A stretch of DNA of 64,000 nucleotides from Metarhizium brunneum (Eukaryota; Ascomycota; Sordariomycetes; Hypocreales; Clavicipitaceae), in NCBI RefSeq assembly GCF_013426205.1, contig NC_089427.1, positions 2,542,001-2,606,000 on the forward strand. Direction: 5' to 3'. Positions 45,466 through 58,623 of this stretch are shown piece after piece; position 1 is the first letter of the stretch, and each line of letters opens with the position of its first letter. The notes under the pieces are model-generated. The model was given only the letters and a program-made list of their open reading frames with translations, had not been told where the DNA came from and ran no database searches. The position numbers and the translations under genes are program-made.

Positions 45466-47484
45466 ACGCCGGTGAGCGGCATGAGACTATTATATGCGCC
45501 ACACTCTCTGTTTCTTCCTTGAGCGACGCATTGCAGCTCCATTTTCAAAACTGAGCAAGCAGGTGATTCCGTTACGCTGCTGTTTTTAACATGGCATCAG
45601 AACCAAACTGCCCACAAAGTGCCTGATGTGACTAACACAGACAGCCAAAACCTCATGTGATTGGGACGAGCATTGTATACTTCTGCTGTCGCACGACGGT
45701 CCAGAGACGCATTTGACAGCCGACTCACGGGTGGATGATGCCACGACCAATCGCCATCATTGTTAACCTTTGCTCGACTGGCTCTGTGAGCCGCTGCCAA
45801 CTTGTATGACGCCCAGTGACATAGATGAGATCCGTATCCTAACACGGATAGGGTTTGCTAAGTCGTAGGATTGACTCCAAGTTTCTGGCCGACTACTAAG
45901 AGTGAGGGGTGTGGGGGAAACATTGAAATGTAACAGACGAATTCACAACAGCTATATCAAGCACACCAAGCTGTCCCTAAAGCAATCGAACAGTAAGAAT
46001 CAAAACTCGGCACAACCACGTACAACATACATGCAGCAAATATTAGTACATACATACTTGCGGACGGGATACTTTGTGACACGGTGGGACTTGCGACTCA
46101 CTAGCCGATGGGTCTGCCGGGGACAGCATGATTCTGCAGACACATCAGTCCTGAGGGGATGTATCGTTTTTGTACGTGACGCGAAGGAGAGAAGCTGAAG
46201 CCTGAGTAGGCTCTTTCGGTTGCCGGCTCTACAAGACTCTGTCCGTTGCCGTGGCCAAGAGGCACGCCACTGGATATGTCTGATGAGCTGATAGTTGAAG
46301 CAAGAGAACCCTCCAACACGAAGAAATGGCCATGCTCGGCAAAGGGAACAAGAGCATCGGAAGACTATCTGTCGTTGAGTGAAGCTGGATCCGCGCGTGG
46401 TCGTACATTTCCCTGGCAGCCCGACTTCCGACCAACATTCATGGAGCAATGGACGGGCAAATGATATGAGGGCTAATGTCCAATTTGGCACCTTAACCTC
46501 TACTAGGATCTCCAAGCCCGCTTGGCCTCCCGCACGCTGGGTTGGACGAATCCCTAATATTCCCGCACTAACCTCCGGGTGGAGGCCGGGTTGCCCAAAC
46601 TGGAGAAGCAAAATCGACCGCTATTTCCCGAATGTCTCAGTATCCATCTACAAACGATCCCTAGATGCAGCTAACTAGTGCAACCCGTCCACAGAGGACA
46701 CAGGAATAAGGCCTGCCCATGTAACAAGAGGGCATGAGCTTCCCATTTCATGCCCTGGAGAGCACAAGGCTGATATCACAAGGGTGTAGAAGGAATCGAC
46801 TTGGCTCTTGAGATGAAGGCGAAGCAAGTGAGCCACAAGGCGGCAAAGCGTTAAGGCATCAGCCAAACAAGCAACCAGGGACAATAAGCTTGGTGGACAA
46901 TGGGAGAGAGACCGAGGCTCAGCCACATCCAATGAAAGAAGGAAGCGATGAGTGGAGAGGGACCGTGTAGAATCCTGGATAGTTGACGTGCTCGTGCTTT
47001 GTCTTGATCGGTTTCCACCACTTGTCCAAGAATTTTCCCAGGCGGTCTGTGGATAAAGTAGTCGTAGGACCAAGTCAATGGGGCCGTCGCAGGCGCTAGT
47101 CTTTCAGAATTGAACTGTCGACCAATTTTAGTCGTCGGTAGGCTTGTTTGTTTTGTGTTAGCCCGGTTGGTCGCGAGTCGCAGCCAGGACTGGGCTACTC
47201 TAGTAAAAAGATCATTGCCAATCCCAGCAAACGCTCCAATCATAATGAGCCCGTTTCCCCCTATTGTATTGTCGTAATTTGCTATCATGGGATCATCCCT
47301 CCGTGGTTGGGGACGGATATAATATCCAGAAGCCAGTTGGCCCAAGACGGAGTGTGGTACGGGCAGTATTTGCCCGACTCAACAAACATGTGAGGCCCAT
47401 GTAAAAGATAGGGTTCGCTGCTAGACGGTGTCGAATGACGCTTCCATACTCGGGTGTATGGAGTGGAAGACTGTTTATTGAGGA

Positions 47485-47529
47485 AGACGTCCACCCATAA
47501 GACGTCCACCCATAAGACGTCCACCCATC
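47485..47529 (+). repeat. 15-bp tandem repeat, three units
   Basis: AGACGTCCACCCATA is repeated three times head to tail (47485, 47500, 47515); the last base of the third unit is changed to C. On the minus strand the unit would read as a GWTSY peptide repeat, but the surrounding frame is not credible as a gene. Confidence 0.9.
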
Positions 47530-49187
47530 TCGAGCCATTTTGGGGTCGGGCGTTCGATCCACAGCGGTGGTCTCGGGGACCCTGGCTGGAAGCTCTGTTC
47601 CGGATTGTCTCTGTCGGCATGATGGACGGCCCTGGTCATGGAGGCGGGCATGCAAGATGGTTGGATGGATAAGCCAGTTCCCAGCACCACGTCTGGTCCC
47701 ACCCCGACCGGCTTGGAGGTTTCGAGTTCCCACATGGAAGACAGCCTTGACCAGGCTAACGCTCGATGGATGATGGTGGCTGGTGCCTGTCTGGTACGAA
47801 AGGATGATATTTGAGGACATATAACCGGTGCATCTGGTGTTTGTCGAAAGTAGCGTGGCAGCTGCAGTGTCTGGGGTCTACCCTTGAGGAGGACTGCGCA
47901 TCGTAGCTGCCGTCTATGTTCAATGTTACCAGACTATATATTGTATTTGTGCCGTGCCTGCGTTGGTGAGTGAAGAGGTGAAGAGGCCCTTGTCAAGGTG
48001 GCTGGACCTAGTGACCAGTGTGTCCCCAGTGGGTTCTCCAGTGCGCCTGCCCCAGCAAATGCCTGAGCATGCACTCTGCACCCAGTACTCCGTAGCAACA
48101 TTACATGTACACACCAGACCTGAGCATCCACAAGTGCAGCATTCCACATGTGGCCGTGCCGGCAGCATTTGAGCGTTGAAGGCATCAATTGATCTGCACG
48201 TCGCTGGACATGACCACATACTTAAAAAGTATATGTACCAATCTGGACCACTTCTAGCAATTCTGGCGTACTTGAGTATGTACGTACTTTAAGTACTTTA
48301 GGTTGCGCAAGGTCAACTGGTGGCACCCCAGTCGCCTGACCCTTCCAACTCCCTGCGCTGGCCCGCCTGGCAGAAGAACCAGACTGCCTGCTCCGTTTCT
48401 CCAGACTTGATGGCACCTGGGGCTGGGACCTGTGAAGTCAAGTTAATGGTTTGCGTCCTGCGCCAATCTCCAAAAGCGTCCTGTCGTCAACGTCGCCGAC
48501 GGCATTTTTTTTTTACTCCTCCACCCCCAGCCATCGTCGCTGACGAACCTTCATTTCGCTGGAGCGGCCAGTTGACAAGCTGTTCGTTGCTTCGACTATT
48601 GTTTTGAGACGGACATATTTGACTCCCGCTCTTCGCTGCCTCTACGCTCCTGGCTGTCGTCTTCAATTCGCGCACCAACCACCAGACGCAGCAAAGGTCA
48701 AGTGCTCCGTCGGCGCGGCAGCCACCACGCCCACCGAGCAATCGGCACCCCTCCAAATCAACAGCCCACGATAAGAAGTCAAAAGAAAGGGGGGAAAAGG
48801 GAAGGAGAGAGGACCTTAATGACTGCAACATAACGCCCTAGCTGCGACTATACGTGCCTGCGGACAGACAGACAGAGCAAGCTCATGATCACATCCATCT
48901 CAGTTTCTCATCACCCCCGCCGCCTTCCGCACGAGAGCCACAGGCCTCATTTTGTGGCCGGGGACCTTCAATTCGCTGGCCCAAAGCAGACGGGGCCTAA
49001 GACGCAAATAGGGAGACTTATAAACGATTGGCGACATCTGATTATACGCGGGAAGGAGAGGAAGCCTCTTGTCGGCTTCATCCTCCCGGCAATTTAATTC
49101 GGAACCGCGCCACCCCGAGGCCAGCGACCGAATCTCTGGCTTCCATCTGCACCCGTACACGGTCCACCGTCATCGTATCGATTTGCC

Positions 49188-51382
49188 ATGATGGCTTCGG
49201 CGGCCTGGGATGGCCAGGACCAGCATATGGCTTCCACCACCGAAGATGAATTCAACCAATTTCTCGACATGAGCGGCATGGGAAACATGGGTGATGGCAT
49301 ACAGTTCGACTTCCATGGCTTCCAGGATGGCCCCTCGCAAGCCATAATGGCTCAGCATCAACACCCGCAACATCAGCATCGGCAACAGGCCGACGCTATT
49401 ATGGGTGATGCCGACCCTTCTCACATTATTCCCCGCAGTGACGGGCTGCTGCAAAACCACACGCCTGCGATGGTGACGACTGCCGGCATGCAAGCGCAGT
49501 TACTGGCTACTTCTGCCCCGAGCGACACTATTTCCAGTATCGATGCTCAGATCCAGTATCTCCAGCAGCAAAAATTTCATCAACAGCAACGCCAGCTTCA
49601 AGAACAACGAGCGACCTTCTTTGCAAACCAAAGCCATTCGGTCCCCCCTACTCCCCAGAGCATAGAGATGCCTCCTGGCAGCGGTCAATTTTATTCTCAG
49701 CCGGAGCAGATGCCCCAGCGAACAACTTATGATCGAGGATATCATCAGCGAATGTCGGAGCAGCAAGATGTAAGTGGTTTTCTTCCCCTCCCTTGGTTGC
49801 AGATAACTCTGTTCCTGGTTTGGTTTCACTTTTTTATTTTTTTTTAAAAAAAAGAAAAAAAATCGACAGGGCGCCACATTCCCCGGAAAGGCGATGAATG
49901 CTAATGTGATGGACCCTACAGATGGCCTTCACGCCTCTTGTGTCCCCGGCTGTGACGCCTTTGGATCCCCATTTCAATATGGAAAATGCTTTTACTGTGC
50001 CCGGAGCTTACTTTAGCCCTCTTACCTCGCCAGCCTTGCATGCCCAAAACGATTCGTCATCAGTTTACGACCATAGCACACAGTCCAACAACTCACCTGT
50101 TGAAATGGATCTAGAAGCACCCGCTATTGCTCCTACTGGAGGGTCCAGCACAGACTTGTCCAAGAAGGCCAGGAAGAATAATGCAGTCAAGGCACGGGGT
50201 AAGGGCGTGAAGAACTCACCGATTGCCAAGCCTCAACGCCGGAAAACGGGCCCGAGCCCGGCCATTGTGTCTCAGGTGTTGAATGAGGTGGACGAGAGAA
50301 ACGCACCATCCGTAGACCAAGGATTACTTCCTCTCCCAGCCACATCGACTGAAGGTTCGGAAGAAAATGCCTCGGTATCACCCGAAAACCTGTCCGAAAT
50401 GCCCCCTCCTCCCGTTCCCGCTCGACGGTCCACTAGCAAATCTCCGTACATTCAAGCACAGAACGGAAGCTCACAACAGCCCACACCCCGTTCCTTGGCA
50501 GAAGAACAGAGAGAAAAGCAGCAGCAGCCTCATCCCGCCACGCCAGCCTCACTAATGAAACTTCCCGCTTCCAAGGCAAAGAAACCACGCGCGATGAACC
50601 AGGAACAAATCGAACAGGAACAACACACTGTCACGGAAAACATCGAATCTCTCGAGCTACCGGAGTCAATATCAAACCGGCCTCTCGCGCCGATCAACAC
50701 ATCGCTGGCGTCACCGTTGTCCCGCATTGAACCAAACTCTGCGAGAAGCACCTCGCAGCAACCTTTGCACTCGCCGAACACGCAAACACCGGGAACGGCA
50801 TCAGCGAGCCAAAGTCCTCAATTACGACCGGGATCCTCCGGGCCTAGTGCGCGCAAGACGCCTCAGCTGGCTTCTAGAAACGGCAGGAAACGATCTACTG
50901 GCTCAGTTCACGCCTCGCCTGCTTTGTTACCGAGAATATCACCGAACATCAAGCCTTTGCTTCCTGGAACTCCTGGCCTGTCAATGGAAGACACAGCTTC
51001 ACGTTTGCTCATGACCAAATCAAACTATCAAAATATCCTAGAAGGAAACACTGTGCCCGGAGTTTCATATCCCACAGAGTTGTCAACGAATCTCACGTCA
51101 AAACGAACATCTCACAAGATTGCGGAGCAAGGGCGAAGAAATCGTATCAATTCAGCGCTGCAAGTCATGGCCAGCTTGTTACCAGATCCACAAAAGATTG
51201 AGGATGATGAGGCGGAGAGGAAGGACAACAAGTTACAAAATAACGTGCCCAACAGCAAAGCAAGCGTTGTGGAGAATGCCATTGTGCACATGAAACATCT
51301 TCAAAAAGAAAATGGCGACTTGAGACAAGAGCTAGACGAGCTAAAGAGCCAGCTGCAAAAACTACAGGCACCGGCGACATAG
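49188..51382 (+). CDS. nuc-1: bHLH transcription factor, NUC-1/Pho4 type, 680 aa, two exons
   Basis: Exon 1 is 49188-49769 and exon 2 is 49922-51382, joined across a 152-bp intron (GTAAGT...CCTACAG, with a TGCTAAT branch site). NUC-1 in Neurospora and Pho4 in yeast activate phosphate-acquisition genes when phosphate is low. The bHLH lies near residues 587-665. The basic region TSHKIAEQGRRNRIN keeps the H-E-R-R pattern of CACGTG binders, and the long loop (PDPQKIEDDEAERKDN) and helix 2 (SKASVVENAIVHMKHLQ) resemble NUC-1/Pho4. A short leucine-type coiled coil ends the protein. The N-terminus is Gln/His-rich, and the middle carries Ser/Pro-rich blocks with a motif FTPLVSPAVTPL that I associate with this family in filamentous fungi. 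The ATG at 49188 is followed directly by another Met. An earlier acceptor at 49869 would break the frame (see findings). The specific NUC-1 name is less sure than the bHLH class. Confidence 0.82.
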
Positions 51383-52005
51383 CCACGTGGACAAATATCC
51401 GACGACTGTCTAGACTTGGCAGTTTTGAATCTTGTCCATTTGTTGGATTGCATAATGGGTAAATAGCATGGGGTTTTTCTTGGTCGCGAAACAGGAAAAT
51501 AATTACGCGGAGATGGATATCACATTGGTTGCAATTTGTTGGGGGGCGGCGGCAGTCGATATTACCACGATTTAGTTTTCTTTTTAGCATTTTGAACGGG
51601 CTTTGTATGGAATTATCGAGTTCAAACAGCTTTTTTTTTGTTTTCTTCTTCTTCTTCTTCCTTTTGGTGGTGGCGTTTTTTGTCCTCAATCTCCAGCCTA
51701 TCTGCTGTCTCGAGTACTTTTTTTGGTTGGTCATAGAGGGCTGTTGGATAACATGAAGGGCTAGAGCCACAGTAGTGCTGGGTAGTCGATCGTCTGCAAC
51801 GCTGCTTTAGTCAGATGAGACATGATGAAATATGCTAGTATAAATAAAGACGAAATACTATAGCTACTCATGTAACAATGTCCAAGCTGGTGGGCTCGGG
51901 ATGTTTCTTAGACCTGTGTTTTCCAGAATCGGCGCCCAAGGCGTCGTGGGCCATTTGTTTCTCAATTTTCACGTCTCTGAGAGGGGGGAGAGATTTTCAA
52001 AAGCT
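51383..52005. other. Intergenic region between convergent 3' ends
   Basis: About 620 bp holding the bHLH gene 3' UTR and the Pcc1 3' UTR. A CACGTG occurs at 51384-51389 just after the bHLH stop, and a TTC-rich stretch runs from 51640 to 51660. No gene is seen. Confidence 0.5.
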
Positions 52006-52470
52006 TCATGACGGATTCTCGTTTTCTGTCTGCGGCAATACATCTACATCCAACTGCTCCATCACCTCCAGCACAAGCCTGAGGCTTTCCATGAAGGAAT
52101 TCACTGCCACGCGGAGCATGCGATTCGTCGTTGCCTGGTAGTCTACCGTGAGGACGGTGTCTTGGTCCGACGCGACGGACAGCTGTCTCTGGACGAGGGG
52201 GGATAGTTCGGGGTCGACGCGGAGAGCTTGGAGGGCAGTCGAGGCGAGTCTTGCGGTTGGGAGGGGCACACGGAGGGCTCTGTAGATTTTTTTTTGCGCC
52301 GTCGGCGTTAGCTACGACACTTTTGTCACGAAGCTAGAGTTTGTTCGTAGAGGAGAGGAGGACGGAGGGGGGTGTTTTTGTTTTTTTTGTTGGTGGCGAG
52401 TGGTTCTATTTTTGGGGTTTACGGGCAAGACAAACATTGAGCAAGGGAACTGGGCCGTCGGGGAGGCCAT
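52006..52470 (-). CDS. PCC1: KEOPS/EKC complex subunit Pcc1, 102 aa, two exons
   Basis: Exon 1 is 52470-52436 (35 nt) and exon 2 is 52279-52006. The 156-bp intron 52280-52435 starts GTTTGT, has a CTAAC branch site and ends TCTACAG. The junction reads FPCS-I-ALRVPLPTARLAS, which restores the first beta strand of the fold. Pcc1 is the dimerising subunit of KEOPS (with Kae1, Bud32, Cgi121 and Gon7), which makes the t6A37 modification of ANN-decoding tRNAs and affects telomeres and transcription in yeast. The hallmark C-terminal half is plain: LSPLVQRQLSV, then TVLTVDYQATTNRMLRVAVNSFMESLRLVLEVMEQL. Length fits the family (about 80-110 aa). The other plausible donor, GTAAAC at 52422, does not keep the frame, so the GTTTGT donor is preferred. 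Confidence 0.88.
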
Positions 52471-53635
52471 GGTGACGACAACGGGCTGATTGCGACGGTC
52501 ACCCCGGGCACCGGCGTCGCAGATTGAGACTTGATGAGCGGGCGGGCCTGATCGGTGGTCGCGGACCTGGCGCCGTGTGTCGAGTGCAAGGAATGCAAGG
52601 AATGCAGATGAGGTCAAGAGTTTTCCTCTTGTGTATGCTTGGGGGATTTGTCGCAGGGCCGCGCAGATGGAGGGGCAGCGATTGGCGCCGGGCAGGTTCT
52701 CAGGTTTTGGCAAGGTCGTCCTTGACTAGTGGTAGGTAGCGTTGGCGGCTGCTGTGGCGCGTGCATGAAACGGGGTGGGTCTGCATTCCATCTGGCTGAG
52801 GCCCGCGCCACAGCCGCACCGCTTTCGTGGCCTTGGTCCTGTCAACCGGTGTTGTAGGCTGATGGTTTCCCCGGCGACGGGCCGACCCACAACAAGACCG
52901 CCCAGCTGTCTTGTTATTCCCCTACAGGCAAGGCAAAAAGGCGGAGGGTCTCACAACAACAAGCCTGACCACTGGACGACGCAGCGGGCGGCCGGGGTAC
53001 AGAGTAGAGGTTTCCGCATGTGCAGCGCTGCTCAAACATACATACAAAACCCACCCGCCGTTTCTGAGCTGTTGTTGACTCGGGGGACTTCTCTTCTGTA
53101 CAAAAACATCGTGAGCCGTCACCACTGTGCTTGGAAATCCCTCGTCTTTCTTTTCCTTCCTTCCTCTCCTCCCCCCCACACCACTCTTCCTCCCTGCCTC
53201 ACTCTCCCCCTCTCTTGTCAACGTGCATGAATCCGTGAGCGAGGCAGCTTATTTTGCAGGTTTTATCTATTCGAGCGACGTTGTGCTTCTCAACCGACGA
53301 CAGTGACGGCATTGCTTGCACCGAAACCGCCTTTCTTATAGAGTTTAGACGAGCCTCGTCCTCCATTTTTGTGTTTACAAGTTGCCATTTGGGTCTCTTG
53401 TGTGTTGACAAGCTGAGGGCATTTTTCTGCGTGCCGAAGCGTGCCGCAGCATTGGGTTTGTCCGCCCGCCCGACATTGACTATTCGGTATCATTGTTGTT
53501 GGGTTGCTTCGCCAAACTGCCGCCGCCTGTCTCTGGAAGACCCTTTCTTCTTCTTCACACAAGACAGGTTTTTCTTTGGCCGCCGGAAAAGAAGAAAAGA
53601 ACGCAGAACCCCGCTGAAGCGTGAGCCTGGAATCA
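52471..53635. other. Divergent promoter region, PCC1 / CDC14
   Basis: About 1.17 kb between the two start codons. The part from 53150 to 53220 is strongly C/T-rich and the part from 53500 to 53630 probably forms the CDC14 leader. No gene or RNA is recognised. Confidence 0.5.
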
Positions 53636-55782
53636 ATGGCTCCCACTTCCAGGCACGCGCAGAACTCGGGGCAGGTGATTGAATATATCCCAGGTATGCC
53701 ATGCGTCCAATCACGGCCAATGCTTTCTCCTACTCCTCCTACTCCTCTTCTTCTGGCTCAGCCCGTTGTTCCGGATGGCGTTTTGTTGGCTGTGCGCTGC
53801 ATCTGTGCCCAATCAATTGCGTGGATCTGAGCTTTGCTGACGATGGCTTCTTCTGTTCTCTTTGCAGACCGCCTCTATCTCGGTGCCTATGTTCATCCTC
53901 CCACGGCGGATACGCTGTTTCCCGGCTCGGAATCTCCCGTTGCTTCGAGAAAACGATCGCACAAAACTCTGGACTCCGTTTCTTCGGTGGGCAGTGGTCG
54001 TTCGGCGCCGTGCTACTTTACAGTTGATGATACGCTTTTGTATAATGCCTTTCACCACGACTTTGGCCCTCTGCACATTGGCCACTTGTACCGATTTGCT
54101 ATTCGATTTCACGACATCCTTGGTGCCAAGGAGAACAAGGACCGACCTGTCGTTTTCTGGAGCGCTGCTGACCCGCGGAGTGAGTTTCTTTCTTCCTCTC
54201 CCACCCTGGCCGAGCTTCCACGGCGCAACTGGGACCGTCAACTAACATCCCTACCAAAGGCCGTGCAAATGCTGCCTGTATGCTGGCTTGCTACATGGTC
54301 TTGATCCAAAATTGGCCGCCTCATTTGGCCCTGGCTCCTATTGCCCAGGTCGATCCGCCTTTGATGCCCTTCCGTGATGCTGGGTACAGCCAAGCCGACT
54401 ACGGCATTACCGTCCAGGACGTTGTGTATGGTGTATGGAAGGCCAAGGAGGAAAAGTGCATTGACCTTGACAACTTTGATCTTGAAATGTACGAAAAGTT
54501 TGAGCGTGTAGAGCACGGCGACTTTAACTGGATCACCCCCCATTTCCTGGCTTTTGCCTCTCCTCAACATACACCCGTCGCCAAGGTTACCGAAGATTCT
54601 GAGCTCTGGCCATTGCTACCGAGAGATTTGGGTGCCGTGGATGCCCATCCAACCCTGCCACAGCCTTTCAAGAACGTCTTGAAGCACTTCTCTGAGAAGA
54701 ATATTGGATTGGTTGTCAGGTTGAACTCACACTTGTATTCTCCGTCCTACTTTGAGGCTCTGGGCATCCAGCATCTTGACATGATCTTTGACGACGGAAC
54801 GTGCCCTCCACTCACAACTGTCCGCAAGTTTATTCGGTTGGCGCACGAGACCATCACCGTGAAGAAGAAGGGTATTGCGGTGCACTGCAAGGCTGGCCTG
54901 GGCCGAACCGGCTGTCTCATCGGCGCATACTTGATCTACAGACATGGCTTCACCGCCGACGAGATCATCTCCTTTATGCGCTTCATGCGACCCGGTATGG
55001 TTGTTGGTCCCCAGCAGCACTGGTTACATCTCAACCAGGGTACATTCCGGGAGTGGTGGGTTGAGGAGCGCGTTGAACGTCGTCTGAGAAGGGAACTTGC
55101 CGCCGCCAATCCTGCTCCAAGCACACCCATCAGAGCTATGCAGAAGACGAGCCTGCGCAATGGTCAAATGTCTACCCCTCCGAATCGCAGCCCATCGAAC
55201 CGCACACCTCTCAGTGAAGTCGACCAGGACCGCAAGAATGGTGCACAGGAGGACTACCTTCCAGCCCCTACTCCTGGACAACCTCGGAAGTCTACGCGGG
55301 CTGCCGATCGCCACCATCCCTATTTTCGATCAGGTGCCACTCACAGACCCAGTATAGAAGAAGAGAGAGAAGGCCTGAATGAGACCGAAATAGTGGCCAT
55401 GCACCGTTACACGCAGGGCTCGGATTCTGACGAAGAGTTGCATGTTCGCATGCGCAGCCACCGTAAGGCATCAGCGTCACCCAGCCGCGAGAGGGTCCGC
55501 GCAGTCAGCCAGACAACGTCGACAATTTATCTCATTGATAACGACGCCTCACATGATGCAGAGAACATTGGCTCAGGCCGATCAAAGACCGTGGATCGTG
55601 TTGCTAGTACACCTAGCGTCATGACCAGGGTCCGTGGCAGTAAGCGTGCCGGATCCGAGTCTCCCTTGCGAGCCAAGGACTCTGCTGGAATTCGAAAGAC
55701 GAGCGGCCGTGTTGGCAGCTCCAGCATGTCTGTGTCAGCCTCAGCTATGTCTACGGCACGTAAAGTCTCCGGGTCGTCATAG
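53636..55782 (+). CDS. CDC14: Dual-specificity protein phosphatase Cdc14, 630 aa, three exons
   Basis: Exons are 53636-53693, 53868-54179 and 54260-55782; the introns are 174 and 80 bp, GT-AG and in frame (junctions IP-D-RLYLG and DPR-S-RAN). Cdc14 removes phosphates from Ser-Pro sites placed by Cdk1, and so drives mitotic exit and cytokinesis; in filamentous fungi it also affects septation and sporulation. The N-terminal (A) domain begins VIEYIPDRLYLGAY. The catalytic (B) domain holds the general-acid region FDDGTCP (D301/D302) and the P-loop HCKAGLGRTG with Cys333 and Arg339. The region after about 400 is disordered, basic and Ser-rich, with many SP sites and stretches that could act in localisation. 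The length is normal for filamentous ascomycetes. All key catalytic residues are present. Confidence 0.95.
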
Positions 55783-57434
55783 GAGATTGGCCTAGTCCAA
55801 CGGATTCAGCACCGGTGATTTGAATACATTTTTCAAATACCCACAGAGAAGCCAGGAAAAAAAGAAATTTTTTTTGTGTGTTTCTACTTTTTTATTAACG
55901 ATGATGACAAAATTACGTCCATTTTGACGAGCGATTCGTTTAAACATTCTGCATACATGCATGTCCTTAGGCGTTCCTACCAAGAGAGAGAGGGGAGCAA
56001 AAAAACAATCATATCTCATTCAGTGAGCTTTGTCCGTGTCTACAAAGCTCGAGTTCTTCTTGAAAGGGGGGAGGGCTGGACTCTTGAGGCCGACAACTAG
56101 ACCTTTATGAAAAGAGCGTATGTCGAGCATATGAGAATAGGGGGTGAGGACAAGGGGAAGGCCAAGCTATAGTGACCAATTGCGAAGGTTTGAAGACGAG
56201 GTATTCCACGGTCATGGCATTTATTGTGTTATTGAGCTGCGATGGCGCTACAGGAGGGACGGCACGGATGTTTTTTGTTTTGTTTTGCGTTTTTGCACTT
56301 TTGGTTTTATGATTGCTTGGTATTGTTTTCTTCCCCTTTTCTTTCGAAGATGCTCTTCTCTCGGCTTGTTTGATTTAAGTCCACTTCGATTTTTTGTTTT
56401 ATTCAATCATTGGGTAGTGTGGTTGCTCGAGGGGAAGGGGGGGTGATGGAATGACGAGGGATGGAGCGAGTTGTGCATATATATCATACGGCATGAATTT
56501 CATTATTTGAATCATGATGTTGACGCTGCGCCGACTTAATGTGTTTGTGGTTTGTGTGAATATATGGGTTTCAGTGATGGGCAGGTACCCATTGGCAACG
56601 AAGTGGACTGGCCACTCGTCCATGTATTATGTAGTCGCTGGCGGGTAGATGGAGTGGCGCTCTGCTACTCAACTGATGAGCCGGCACGGGTATGTATGTG
56701 TATGGATATTTGTAGATTGACTGCTATTGAACGGAAGCTTGGCAACCTAACAGCGAGTTAGACGTCAAAGGCCCTGAAGTAGCCCATGCCGCGCAGCGAG
56801 GCCGGGGGGCGGTGGAAGTTCTCGATGGATGGATGGACGGGATCCGGGGCACAGCGCCGTGTGGGCCTATACCAAATGACGGCATCACGTCATCATGTCG
56901 TCTCTTGCTGATCCGCATCGTGTCCGGACGGCATTTCTTCGCTCTAGCGAGTGGTTTGGATGGATGAAGAATGCGCCAACCGACCCGACTGTAAATGCCA
57001 AGGCTCGGACCGTCTCGGACGACAGAGCCGCACATGTAAGTAAGTAATAAATAATATGGAGGGCCTTCTCAGTCAACCACCGACGCAGTAGCCATAAATT
57101 CAACAGACGAGGAACATTCTTCAAAACATAAATCAGATTGATATTGTGCTTCAGCATGCGTACCTCCTACATCACTGCCCATACTTCTCTCTATATATTG
57201 CAAACAGTTGAGGATATTTCATGACAGCCAATGCTCGTGGTGGTGACCACGAGGAACTTTTTTTTTCAATGCAGTGTCCTTGAAACCACCAAAGCGCCTC
57301 GTTAAAAAAGAAGCTGTCCCGTACCAGGAAAAAGCTAATCGTCAAACATGAGAGTCGAGAATTTATTTTCATCCATGGCGACCCACTTCCCGAGACCCGT
57401 GAGATCCGTGAGATCCATGTACCAACTAGGTCGC
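55783..57434. other. Intergenic region between CDC14 and the SURF4/Erv29 gene
   Basis: The two genes converge here across 1.65 kb, which is long for convergent 3' ends in this window. The first ~700 bp are AT-rich. Around 56760-57010 base composition shifts to GC-rich, and a minus-strand frame ending at 56758 looks codon-like (see findings). A GGAT microsatellite lies near 56824-56837. Confidence 0.5.

Positions 57435-58623
<1,189 letters not shown>

Larger units (their letters stand above)
43601..49187. other. 5.6 kb gene-poor island upstream of the bHLH gene
   Basis: No gene is confidently supported. One short frame (45226-45465) is listed separately at low confidence. Larger minus-strand frames at 46000-46611 and 47293-47820 look random; the second is partly built by a 15-bp tandem repeat. 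GTAC-rich sequence, including GTACTCCGTA at 48085-48094 and a stretch of TACTTAAGTA-like words at 48260-48305, lies near the right end. The last ~600 bp, with C-, T- and A-rich leader-like sequence, should be the promoter of the bHLH gene. Confidence 0.5.

Noticed and set aside
46000..46611. 203-codon open frame on the minus strand
   Set aside because: It has random-looking composition with no recognisable motif and no supporting start context.
47293..47820. 175-codon open frame on the minus strand with a GWTSY repeat
   Set aside because: The repeat comes from a 15-bp tandem DNA repeat and the rest of the frame is not protein-like.
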